Shown here: in pieces, positions 45,481-56,000 of the stretch
Position numbering within the stretch: the stretch's first letter is position 1
Layout: each line of letters begins with the position of its first letter
Source of the DNA: Panorpa germanica
Lineage: Eukaryota > Arthropoda > Insecta > Mecoptera > Panorpidae
Assembly: GCA_963678705.1 (NCBI GenBank)
Contig: OY783204.1
Span: forward strand, 22,640,759-22,704,758
Direction of reading: 5' to 3'
Length of the DNA stretch: 64,000 nt
Notes under the pieces: model-generated
What the model was told of the DNA's origin: nothing
The model's input: only the letters and a program-made list of their open reading frames with translations
Database searches by the model: none
Translations under genes and position numbers: made by a program

Positions 45481-48110
45481 ACTATGTTAGCCTATAATAA
45501 TATTTGTAATCTTTTTAATTTTGTTTTAGAAGTATCCAAACTCCAAATTTTATAAAACTGAATCTAAAACAGCGTTAATAATTCACAATCTGTCATAAGT
45601 ATAATGCTTGTAAGTATTGTAATGAGAGTAGAACTTACATGCAGCTTTAGTAATTAAATAAGTGATTTATCGTTCATAAAATTTGCTTCGATTGCAATAG
45701 CATTAACACTATTATTAAATTAAGAAACAAACACGCACAGTGGCTGATCGTTGTCATAGATAAAAATAAATAAACGTAAATCATACTTCAGGCTGATGTT
45801 CCTGTTTGATTTGATTGCTGATTCTTTGATTGTTTGATTTAACTGATTGTAGTTAAGTCATGATCATAAACGTATTCAGCTTATTAACACGGAAAGTGTT
45901 GGATTCTTGAATGGAATGTGGAAGATAAGGGAAAAGTGAGCCTGACATTATCAGGATTATCACAAGAGCTACTTATTTAACTAACCCACACAGAAATGCG
46001 GATGATAGTTGACAGAATGCATCTATACGAGTAAACATAACGATGCCCCTTTCCGTATTGTCGGCCTAGCTAGTAGTAGAAATATACCGATGTTAAATAA
46101 AACAAATTAAATAATAATCCGTCGCAAAACAAAATTTCCGATTTGTCAATTTCTTCAAATATCACAAAAAACTCACTTGATTAGAAAACTTTGAACTTAG
46201 GTTAATAATCTTCACATTTCTATTAAAGCAACTATTATTGCAAGAGTTTTGTAATTTACTTGGTATTTTGACGTTAGATATTTTATATTACTATCTCTCT
46301 ATTTCTACATAGAATTGAAGTTTAGAAATATGCAGTTTTTTACGTGATAACTTATGATGACAACTATCTTATTTCTTCACATACGAGTATGTCTTTTTAA
46401 ATATTTATTGGAGTGCATAAACTTTGGATAGTTATTAGTCATTTTTGTTGTAAAAAAATCAAAATATTGTGAAATATTTTACCATTTTATTAAACTGGTG
46501 GATACATTATTCGGTTTGATATAAAAAAAGTACAAACCGTATTGCTGATGAAAAAAAATTGAAATTTCACACTTGCTAGCTACTTCTCATATAGAAATCG
46601 TTTTGGAAGCTTGCCACAAACTATTTCCAAGGTAATATTTCTTACCAGCGTGGTAAAGTTTAGGAAGGTAGGCATCTAACTACAGTCTGAAGCCCTCAGT
46701 GATCTAAATCCGCCACTGTCTACATTTCATGTTCTTTTGTATTTTAATTTGTTGGTTTTATGTATTTCTTTTATTTTCTACATCGAACTGCACGCATCGT
46801 TATGTCATTCCTCGGATGCACACAAGCCAAATTCTCCTAGGCTATCCTGCGCGTTTATTTTCATTTAGACGCCGATGTGAAGTCGTCGCTATATTTTATA
46901 ACGATGAAAATGAAAACAATAGAAAGTGTCATGAAGTGTGACACAACGATATTAAAGTGAAGGAGATGATGATGATGAGTAACAAATAAATATTTTTTTA
47001 GTGATGCATTTTGCTATTGTCAGTTATCTTGCGCTAGACTTATGTCACTGCAGCATTTTCTGTCTGCCTATTAGTACTACTGAGTGTAAAGCGCTGCAAC
47101 CAGAAATCTTCTGTTTCTAAACAATAGTTGCAATAAAACCATGAATCATCGAAGAATTATGTAAAAGTAAAACGTGATTTTGCATTTAATGAATAAATAA
47201 TTATATGATTTTTTTTATGATATAAATAATATCGGTTATAATACGTATAATTAATCTTTATGAACACTGGAGAGTCGCACCGGCACCGGCGAGATTAAGG
47301 GGACACGATTGTATAGAATATTAGTGATTCATATCAAATCTATAAATGCGGATAATTTTAAATGAAGAAAATTGTGTTTTACATATTTATTTTACTGTTT
47401 TATTTTAATTGTATTCAAACTTTTGGTATCATCTGAATATTAATATTTTCTTACTTGCATTATTTAACATTGTTATAAGTATTTGGAATCAGATGTTGTT
47501 AACTATAATTAGTCTAGTCCGGATGATCTACTTTCAGTTTCTTCTCTAAGGATTATTCTTACTTTGATAAATCCTTAACATATTTCTAGAGGTATCAATA
47601 GCTTTTCTTTCTTTCTACCAGATATTCAAAAAAATTACTAAGTCTCTGGATTTAGTGTTTTTCTTTAGAGTTTCCGTTATTTGATTGTACAGTCTGCGGA
47701 TTCTGATGAGATTACATTTTCTTATAGCCTGAAGCTATTTATTTTTCTTTACAAATTCTACCTTTTTGATGAAGTTCCATGTATTTCTGTCTTTTCATGT
47801 TGATTCCTATTCTTTGCAAGTTTCTCTTATTTTTACTTGATTATGCGTCTTTTCATCTTGCTCTGATAATCTCATTCTTCTACATTTGATATTTTACTTG
47901 CTGATAAATTTATACTGTCGTAACTGATAGAGTAGTTTCTTCTTATTGCTTATATCTAGTATTGTTTTATTAGTTAGATTACATCATCTAAATATGTACC
48001 AGTTATATGTACATACAAAATTACATTTGTATTGATTTATTTAACGTTTTTCCGTGAGTCATTACATTCTTCAACATTAATTCTACTAATTACATTGCAT
48101 TTTTTTTTCA
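45481..48110. other. AT-rich DNA, little recognised
   Basis: A patch at 46780-46950 is GC-richer and ends in GATGATGATGATGA (about 46966-46979), as the 3' ends of some retrotransposons do; its 70-codon frame has no recognised domain. Otherwise nothing seen. Confidence 0.35.
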
Positions 48111-48114
48111 TAGT

Positions 48115-48460
48115 CTAGTTAGTCTATTATTATAATGTTCTCTTTCACCTTAGTTTCTCCTCCTTTCTTCCTATTTCCGCCATCTATAATCTTCTCCCCG
48201 TTTTTACTGGTAAAAATCTCCTCCATACATACTCCACTTTCCAACCTCTCCCTACACATACTCTTAATGTATTACAATTTCTCCACTTCCTTCCCACGCA
48301 CCCTGAATATTTTCCCCAATTTCTGCTTCCTTTTTCTTCGTTCTCTAGACTTTAGGTACTCTGGCATTTTTCTCATTCACTACTGTCTGTCTTGTTTATT
48401 ATCAGTTACAATTACCACTCTTAAAATCTCAGAGCACTATGCTTCCGCTTAGTCATCTTA
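48115..48460 (-). mobile_element. Non-LTR retrotransposon tail, family H
   Basis: Pyrimidine-rich on the plus strand; its reverse complement is like the purine-rich blocks at 27240 and 42350. The 105-codon plus-strand frame is a composition by-product. Confidence 0.4.
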
Positions 48461-49014
48461 GATGTTCATTCAGGACTCTAATTTAATGTCCCAACGTGGT
48501 GAATTTCAGATCTTACTTAACCTACTCAACATTAAAAACATAACAAAAATGCACCCAATTTGCTAACGAGCATAAAGTAATCATAAAAAAACATATTTTT
48601 TCTTTCGAATATAAAATAACAAAAAAACAATCAACTTAATCAATTGATAAATTAGTTTGTTAGTTGCCAATTAATAATTCACTGTAAACAACAGTATAAA
48701 TCAGTTTTAATATTTATTATGAATTAAAGTGGCTTTGTTATTTAAGTTATAAAATTTATAGCACTTAAGAAATATCAGAAAAAAATTAGTAATAAATTTC
48801 ATTTGTCAAACATATCGAAATGTGAAATTTCAATTATAGTTAATTGGATTTATTTATACAAGAACATTATACAAGTACAGGTAATAGTGCGGTACACGCT
48901 CTGAGATTATGAATTGATTTTAACAAACCAGGAGCTATTTTAAGTTCAAGTAATGAACAGTTTGTTTACTGTATAATTTATATGTATAAGTTTTAAGGGC
49001 AGAGGTTGTTCGCC

Positions 49015-49175
49015 CCAGGTCTTGTTTCAAAATAGGTCATAATTGATTTAAATAAGACTAGCTACAATTGATTTTGCATGGGTGTTGGAAAAAAATGTAA
49101 TTTCGAATAAGCTGCAAACCAATTGTGACTACATACTATTGATTTTACGTGTTAGCAAAATAAGGCCATAATATT
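49015..49175 (-). repeat. Related units of the 9935-10195 tandem repeat
   Basis: Inverted copies of AAATCAATTGTAGCTAGTC and AAATCAATAGTATGTAGTCA-type segments, two to three units. Confidence 0.45.
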
Positions 49176-49199
49176 AAGTACAGACCCAGGCCTCCATTA

Positions 49200-49828
49200 G
49201 TCTAAATACGCCATTGCTTTAGTGGAATCATCAAAAACCCTTCGTGAGATGTTAATCATCAGAAATGTGGGCATATATTCATAATATCGGCGAACACTAC
49301 TCTGCTAGGAATATAGACAAATTCCGATCAGGTACGGTACTAAAAGTATTGTTCTTTTTACGTAATCCGCAAAGATCCACTATAAGATCATTGATAGAGA
49401 AATGCCCTAATTTGCAGCGGTGCAATTCAACATCTACTAGATATACAGAAAGATATTGTGTACTCAAATTGGAGGGAACGGAGTCGTCTATCAGATTACT
49501 AATAAATAGGATCCGATGGCAAAGAGATATTTTAAAAAAACCGCTCTAAAATGGAAGTCTAAAAAACTTAAAGTTAGTAAATTAAGTATATGGAATCGTC
49601 ACACCAGACGCGTATTGAAGTGATAAAGAAAGAAGGAGGACGTCCGCCACGGGCACTGATCCTATAAAAGTCTCCAAAAACTTGATTTAAGGCAATTGTG
49701 ACTAAACAGTTAAAAATGTTTTTAATTTCAATAGAAATTTAATAGACAAATGCGTATTAAAATTAAGAACCATGTTATCATTCTTTTCTATTAAATGCAC
49801 TGTATATGTTATAAATTAGTTCTAAAAT
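49200..49828. other. Unassigned DNA with a 94-codon frame
   Basis: The frame at 49265-49549 (plus) is basic and less AT-driven than its surroundings but matches no domain I know. It could be a transposon remnant. Confidence 0.25.
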
Positions 49829-49829
49829 A

Positions 49830-50166
49830 ACACATGGGCTGAAAAGTCCCGGGTCTAACAAAGAAAACACAGTTTTTTTGGTTCAAAATCCCCATAACAC
49901 TTTTCAAGCAATTGCTTCGCTTGAACGGTATTTTTTCCCATCAAGAAGCAGTGTAAAATTAAAACACGAAATTATTTTTGATCCATTGTTTTGACAAATA
50001 ACAAAAGTAGCGTCACTCTTAGCACAATAACTCACAAACTACTGAATAGAATATCATGAAATTTTAACAGCTGTCTTTTGGAGGTTAGTATTAACTGAAA
50101 AAAAGGTGACTGCAATAAAACTAGAGCCATCTATGTGTTAGGCCCGGGACTTTTCAGCCCATGTGC
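49830..50166 (-). mobile_element. mariner-derived non-autonomous element (337 bp)
   Basis: The ends ACACATGGGCTGAAAAGTCC and GGACTTTTCAGCCCATGTG are near-perfect inverted repeats flanked by TA (49828-49829, 50167-50168), as in mariner insertions. The minus strand starts MDQK, meets a stop, then reads FRVLILHCFLMGKNTVQAKQ and LLEKCYGD, a mariner transposase N-terminus; the catalytic part is deleted. Confidence 0.88.
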
Positions 50167-50179
50167 TATGCTTTAGAAT

Positions 50180-50437
50180 CAGTAAAGTAGAGTGTCTTAG
50201 ACGGGCCCCGTATCAAAATTTGTTAAGGGGCCCTAATGATGGGTAAAGACTTTTCACAAAAGGAACAAAGACACTCACATTGAATTAAAATAATTGTATA
50301 TTGATTATACGTTATTACTTACAATTAATACTCCTAGGAACTAAGCTAAGTACGGCCTAAGAGTTTAAGTGAGATTGTATATAACATTTTTCGAATTTTT
50401 GCTTACACACGTTTAGGGCCTTTGTACTACGCCACTG
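50180..50437 (-). mobile_element. hAT internal-deletion derivative (258 bp)
   Basis: Flanked by a perfect 8-bp repeat TTTAGAAT (50172-50179 and 50438-50445). The left 170 bp match 6165-6340 (GACGGGCCC, AATGATGGGTAAA, TACTCCTAGGAACTAAGCTA); the right end is GTACTACGCCACTG. It lacks the transposase region of the 6165-6835 element. Confidence 0.88.
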
Positions 50438-50445
50438 TTTAGAAT

Positions 50446-51425
50446 CTCTTCTAAAATTAATACAGCGTTTTTGAGAGTCTACAGACGATTTCGTGTCGGA
50501 GCTAAAAAAACAACCCCATTAGTGTCGCTACGCAAATAAAGCACATTCAAATTAGTCAAAAAAGTTTAGTTACCGCAGCTTTTCGTTCAATTCCGCATTA
50601 AGTGAAATAGACACATTCTAGATACTGCCTAGACTATAACGGCAGCTATTTCATACATCCCACAATGCTACAAGTATTTTTATTTGCTTTAAAAATATTG
50701 GTTAATTGCTGTTAGCTGTTTTGACATCATTTCTCATACACATAAACAAGAAACTATAAAAAAAGAAAGAAAAAAACATGCTATAGAAAAGAAAATGTCA
50801 AACAAATGTCATCATGTTCAAGACTTTCAATATTCACGAAAAAAAAACTTTAGAAAAACTAATCAACTTAAATAGTAAATAAATAACAAAAATATCCAGC
50901 AACTGTTTTTGTTATAGCTACTTCTACTTCTAAGTGGCTCTGGTCGAAGAGTTGGACTGGAACCTATCATTAAATTTGTCATTCTATATCTACACCATAT
51001 AATTTAAAGTATTCAATTCATATCTTGTCGACTACTTGACCATGACCTTTCTAGAAAGGCACATTTCAAAAAATCTTTATGGTTAACATATGTATTACGT
51101 TACATTTTTGCTAAATATGGCCGCTGATACAAGGTCCTAGCAAAATTGGTTTGTTGTCTTATGTTTGAAGGCATTGTTGCGATGAGAAAGGATTGTTTAA
51201 AGCGGAATTAGATTCTGTTCATTATACTAATCATGGGTTAGTAATTTGTGAGAGCTAATAATAATGATTAAGTCTATTCGTGGTAAATATCGTAATTAAT
51301 ATAGAGGTCGCTTGGTTAGGTAATACAGGAGCTGCCATTTTGGAAACGAGGATGTCTTATTTGTCAACATTTATGGGATCATAAAAAATAAATAATAAAG
51401 CAACATGTACTTAGTTACTAGAATG
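50446..51425. other. AT-rich intergenic DNA
   Basis: No gene or repeat family recognised. Confidence 0.4.
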
Positions 51426-51812
51426 CAGGGGCGGCCTTAGCTATTGCGAGGCCCCGGGGTGGCAGATCTTTGCGAGACCTTTGCGGGGCACTCGTTCTTT
51501 GTATAATTTATGTAAATTGTAAGAAAGTATTTTGATGATAATTGACGAGAAATCAAATTTTATATTGGAAGTATTATAAAAGTTAACAAGCACAAAGACA
51601 ACAAATATTAATGATGATAAACTATGGTACATGAATGCCTTACAAGAAGACGCAGTGATTCTAGTGGGATTTCTAAAGAGCGAGGCGCGAGATTCAAATA
51701 CATATATAGTAATGAACTTTTCTACTTAAGTTGTTGCGCGAGAATGCGAGACCCCTAAAAGAGCGAGGCTCCGGGCGATTGCCCTGCTTGCCTCCCCTAA
51801 AGGCCGCCACTG
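51426..51812. mobile_element. hAT-like non-autonomous element, family A (387 bp)
   Basis: The ends CAGGGGCGGCCTTAGC and AAAGGCCGCCACTG are inverted repeats; the best preserved left end of the family. Flanking 8-mers do not match, so the target duplication has decayed or one end is redefined. Confidence 0.8.
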
Positions 51813-51839
51813 AGTCGTTGAGTATATATAGATACTTTT

Positions 51840-52000
51840 AACGTATTTGAAAATATAACTGATATCAGAATAAAGAAGTGAGTGAAGCAAGTGAAGAAAA
51901 AGGACGAAGGAAAGAGAAGGACAGTAATAAGACGACGGAGAGAAAAATGAGAGACGAAGAAAAAGTAGAACAAGTTGACAAAAGTTATGTTTTCTAATCT
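51840..52000 (+). mobile_element. Purine-rich fragment, possibly family H
   Basis: Short block of GAAGAAAAAGGACGAAGGAA-type sequence like the family H tails. Too short for certainty. Confidence 0.25.
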
Positions 52001-52027
52001 CAAAACTTCATGGTTTTTTAACCTTAT

Positions 52028-52158
52028 CGTTTCCATTGTCACGTCTTGTTAAACATTGAGGAGTGACGTCACCATTTGAAAAAAAAAATCGTCACATTAG
52101 ACACGACGTCACTAACTTATGACTGCTCTCTACTCCTCCCTCCTCCATATCACGTCAT
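52028..52158. repeat. Interspersed repeat family M, partial
   Basis: CCATTGTCACGTCTTGTTAA and GAGTGACGTCACCATTTGAA match the interior of 38600-38872. A family B element begins directly at its end. Confidence 0.5.
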
Positions 52159-52399
52159 CCCAATAAACAATTTAGTGAAGTGTTCCTTTTTGTGATGTTT
52201 CTATCACTAATGCACTTCAATTACAGTTCGCGTCAACTTTATCTTCATTTGTATTCCGACTGTTGGAGTGGTTTAGCAATTTGTAGCCGATAAAATAGAC
52301 ATTTTATATGAACGACTGTGAGAAACTGAACTCTTTCATGACAAAAAACCATGCATATCTTCAATATGATGGAAAACTAACTCCAAAATGTTTACTGGG
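52159..52399 (+). mobile_element. TIR element family B
   Basis: Starts CCCAATAAACAATTTAG and ends CCAAAATGTTTACTGGG; the body matches 31958-32211 in the same orientation. Confidence 0.78.
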
Positions 52400-52509
52400 T
52401 TGTCATAGTCCCATTAGCGTGCAACGTAATTGATAAATGGCCCGCAAAACACAATATTCGAAGTTGTCTCACCAATGGTGCTCTATTCTTTTATTTAAAA
52501 AAGAAATTA

Positions 52510-52725
52510 AATAATATTAAGGCAACACTTTTTACGCGAAAGTTCACATGTTGTGTTAAATTACCTATTTTTCCAGAAGGTAATATAGATCAAATATTTG
52601 AATATTTAGAAATTTATAAAATAGAATTATAAAATGTAAAATATGTATAAAAATGTTTGATGGTGGCTATGACGAATAAAAGTCAAGGCAAATAAATAAA
52701 TAAAAAAAAAGAAAAAAAAAAGATT
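52510..52725 (+). mobile_element. 5'-truncated LINE tail, family N
   Basis: Reads IDQIFEYLEIYKIEL then a stop, aligning with the ISELLKYLGICKIEL end of the element at 13785-14289. The shared 3' UTR (TGTTTGATGGTGGCTATGAC) is followed by an A-rich tail. Confidence 0.7.
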
Positions 52726-53580
52726 AAGATCAAATTATTAAGTTAGTCTCTTTTACCTTAAAGACAGATGTCTTCCACTGATTTATCAATACAAATAATG
52801 TCAAAACGAAGAACACTTTAAACACTTGTATATTGCACCAGTGTGGACACTGCTTTACCATCGCACTGCCACTGAAACATTTAAACATTTCCAATATCGT
52901 ATAATTTGGTAATAAATTTTCTTTTATATAAATCTTACAAGTCAAGCCATAAACAAGTCTTTGGCAGATAAATGACATAAGTTAAAAAAATCATTTAATT
53001 TTTTTGTTATATTCCACATATTTATTAAAATCAATTATAACATTTCATGCTCACCTCGAATAAACCGGGCTCTTGATGCCGGGCCGGAGAATGTTAGCAA
53101 ACTTGTTCACGTAAATGACAAAAAAAGGCATGTTTCCATATGTGGGATACTTGGTTATTTTTAAATCTCTTTAAATTTATCATGTAAACTTAATTTCGCA
53201 ATATTAACTCTTCCAATACCAATACATACATATATACAGAAAATGTTTACATGTATGCAGCACTTAAATACTTATAAATTTATTTCTTCATCGGTCATCC
53301 ATAGGACAAGTCTCAAACTCTCACAAACTATGCATTGCCACGTTGCCAGTTAATGAAAATATCGATATACGATAAAGTTCTAGATAATTCAATATAGAAT
53401 TCATAGGCCACATATCTCATGAACTATAAAAGATTACAGTTTTCTGTGGTCTGCGAGGTGGTGTAATTTACCCCCAATGCGATTTAATTTTCATAGTGCA
53501 CTCATATCTCGTGAACTGTAACAGATTATAATTTTCTGGGGTGAAGGTTTAAGATATATGTAGAGATTTATTTAGTTATT
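52726..53580. other. AT-rich intergenic DNA
   Basis: No gene recognised; the 82-codon frame at 52730-52978 (minus) has no domain. Confidence 0.35.
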
Positions 53581-53586
53581 TTCTTT

Positions 53587-53651
53587 ACGGTTTGCCTGGC
53601 AGATTTGCCTGTACAGGTGGTCTCTTCACGCAAACCTGTCAGGTAAACCGT
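53587..53651 (+). ncRNA. Hairpin, microRNA-precursor-like or foldback repeat
   Basis: The arms 53587-53608 and 53630-53651 pair over 22 positions with two G-U wobbles (plus-strand RNA) and one A-C mismatch, around a 21-nt loop. Weaker pairing extends outward to about 53570 and 53662. Not recognised as a known microRNA; a small foldback transposon is the main alternative. Confidence 0.35.
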
Positions 53652-53664
53652 TACATGAAAACAT

Positions 53665-55450
53665 AACAAATATAATGCCCTTGATTAATGAACACCCTTT
53701 ACTTGTACATATTCTATTTGTATCGCATGACTAATAATATATGTAAATTATCAGCAGACATTTTAATTGTTATATTGTTGTTAAAATGTGTAATTTGACA
53801 AATGACTTATTTATATCTGCAATCAGTGAAGTTTACGCTTTGCTTTGCTAGACTTTTGTTTACATCATTAATAAGTGATCTGGTTTTTTGAACAACAATA
53901 TAGATTAGACATTTCAGACGATCAAAACAACATTTTCTTTCATTCGTTTTTTTCTCTAGTTTCAAAACCTTGAACTTCATATTTTATATGATTATTTTTT
54001 TTAGTTGAATTTTTGATTGATTAGTTTCCTTAACATAAATTAATAACAATTTGAATAGACAACTGTTCTAATTAATCTTACAATGCAGTTTCAACCTGCT
54101 AATTCCTAGGTTCCTTTTTTCACATAGATTTGTAATGCAGTATGCAAGATTAATCTTGCTGGAGCTACAAGCTAATTCAAGTATTAAATTATTTGCTTGA
54201 GTCCTAATAAATAATTCAAAGCCTTGTCCATGTATTGAAAGTGAACTAATATTTTAAAATAAATGATACTAAGACTTTTCTAACACCTCTTATATTTTCC
54301 AAATTAGACTACTTGAGGTTTCCTATTAGCCTTAAGTAGTATTTAACAAAATTCGTTAGATAGATACCAGTGCAATGTTTTCAATTCCCAGTTAACTGAT
54401 ATTTATTGATACTTTTATTTCTTAGGTTCATTTTTAATCGAATAGGACATAACTGTAGTTTAATCAAGCAAAAAATCTGTGTTACATCTTTCGTTAATTA
54501 ATGGTGATTGCTCTTATGCAAAACTGTAATTGAAAAAGCAATTTCTTTAAGTTAAACTTCAGTTATGTCGTAAATTAAGTTTAACTGAGACTTGAACAAA
54601 CCTTATGTAGTGTAAATCATACTAAGTTATAGAGCTAAGGAGTCCTTTAACATTGAACGTTATTTTAAAGGATTATTTTTGGCAAAATTCGATGTCCATT
54701 TTATATTTGGGATGATCTCCAGGAAAGATCACCATCATTGAATGTTTATGTGTGACCTAACTCAGAAATATCAACAGCAAAAGAAACAAATATTTTCCAA
54801 TAATCAATATTAGATCTAATTATTCTAAATAAGTCTCTTTTAGAAAACAAAGTCATTTCTCAAAGTGTTCTACTCATGTATGACGTCAAATTTAGTAATC
54901 ATAAAAAGTTTTGTATGTATGGCCTTCGTAGTTCTCAAATGGATTGTATGATGAGCTCCCTTGACCGACGAAGTGGATTGGATCATCCAGCAAAGTATTT
55001 TTGTTTCATTCTTTCATTCGGGGTCATATATAATAACTAATACTTTTTTGGTTCCGTGTTTTTTTTTTAAATTAGAAGTTAATGAAATATATAGCATTGA
55101 AAATTATAACTATGTAAGGTTGCATACACTTCATCCATTGAAATAAGATTGACTTGGGAACGTCTAAGTATTTTATTGCGATAGGCTCTGTTTTATTTAG
55201 AATAGAAACACTCCCAAAAGATGAGGAAAGGTCAAATTTTTTAGCTAATATTGTTAATTTATTTAAACAATATTTATAAAGCTTGTAAATGACAAGTAAG
55301 AACCAAATATAAACCTAAATTGTTTTTGTAAAGTCTAGAGACTTCATTTTAAAGACGACCTCTTACTGGAGATATAACTGTCTTAAGACAATGATGTTTT
55401 TGTCATGCAAAGCTAGATGAAACACCATATGAACAAATTGAACAAATATA
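53665..55450. other. AT-rich intergenic DNA
   Basis: No gene or repeat family recognised. Confidence 0.4.
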
Positions 55451-55461
55451 TATAACAAAGT

Positions 55462-55598
55462 TTTTTTAATTATTTTTTCTCGGGCTTCCTAGACACATAG
55501 CCTTTTATCACTCCCAATAATGTTGTGCTTTTTTTTAAATTTTAAATCCCGACAACAAGAGTGGTCTATTCTTGATCACTAAAAAGGCGGTGTTACAT
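55462..55598 (-). mobile_element. 5'-truncated LINE tail, family C
   Basis: Poly-T followed by the reverse complement of the family C 3' end (TCTCGGGCTTCCTAGACACA, CCTTTTATCACTCCCAATAA), diverged. Flanked by TAACAAAGT (55453-55461 and 55599-55607). Confidence 0.75.
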
Positions 55599-55884
55599 TA
55601 ACAAAGTGTTCTTAAGGAAGACTTGTCAGAGATGTGCACGATCTCATATATTCCCATGATCTGTATCTAGAAGCCAGGCTATTTGAAGATAGTATATTTA
55701 AGAACTTCTTAGCTCTATTACTGACTTTCATTCACTAGTAGTGTCACAAATCTCTTCTTCTTTTCTCTAAATTCTACACCATTTTTTGAAAATAATTTCA
55801 GTTAGGCAATTGTGATTAGATACAATTGATTCATTACTATATTTTATTGTAAAACACAATATCTCATTAATTTTTCTTTAAATT

Positions 55885-56000
55885 TATTTAACGTTGTTCT
55901 ATTTTAGATGCTGAGTCTTTTACTGACGATCCAAAGATCGAACCCTAAGACACAACAAGCGAGAACATCAAGCATCAATGCTCTCGCCCGCTGTGACGTC
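55885..56000 (-). mobile_element. SINE family E, partial
   Basis: Minus strand: CAGCGGGCGAGAGCATTGAT, TAGGGTTCGATCTTTGG, then GACTCAGCATCTAAAATAG and a tail AACGTTAAATAAATTT. The body is largely deleted. Confidence 0.55.

Noticed and set aside
46729..46941. 70-codon frame near a GATGAT run as a gene
   Set aside because: More likely the end of a retrotransposon; no domain could be named.
48135..48452. 105-codon plus-strand frame
   Set aside because: A pyrimidine-rich by-product of a minus-strand retrotransposon tail.
49265..49549. 94-codon basic plus-strand frame as a gene
   Set aside because: No recognised domain, no splice partner and no paralogue in the window. Kept only as unassigned.
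52145..52410. GTCAT motif on both sides of a family B element as its target duplication
   Set aside because: The two copies are not at equal distance from the ends and other family B copies do not show it.
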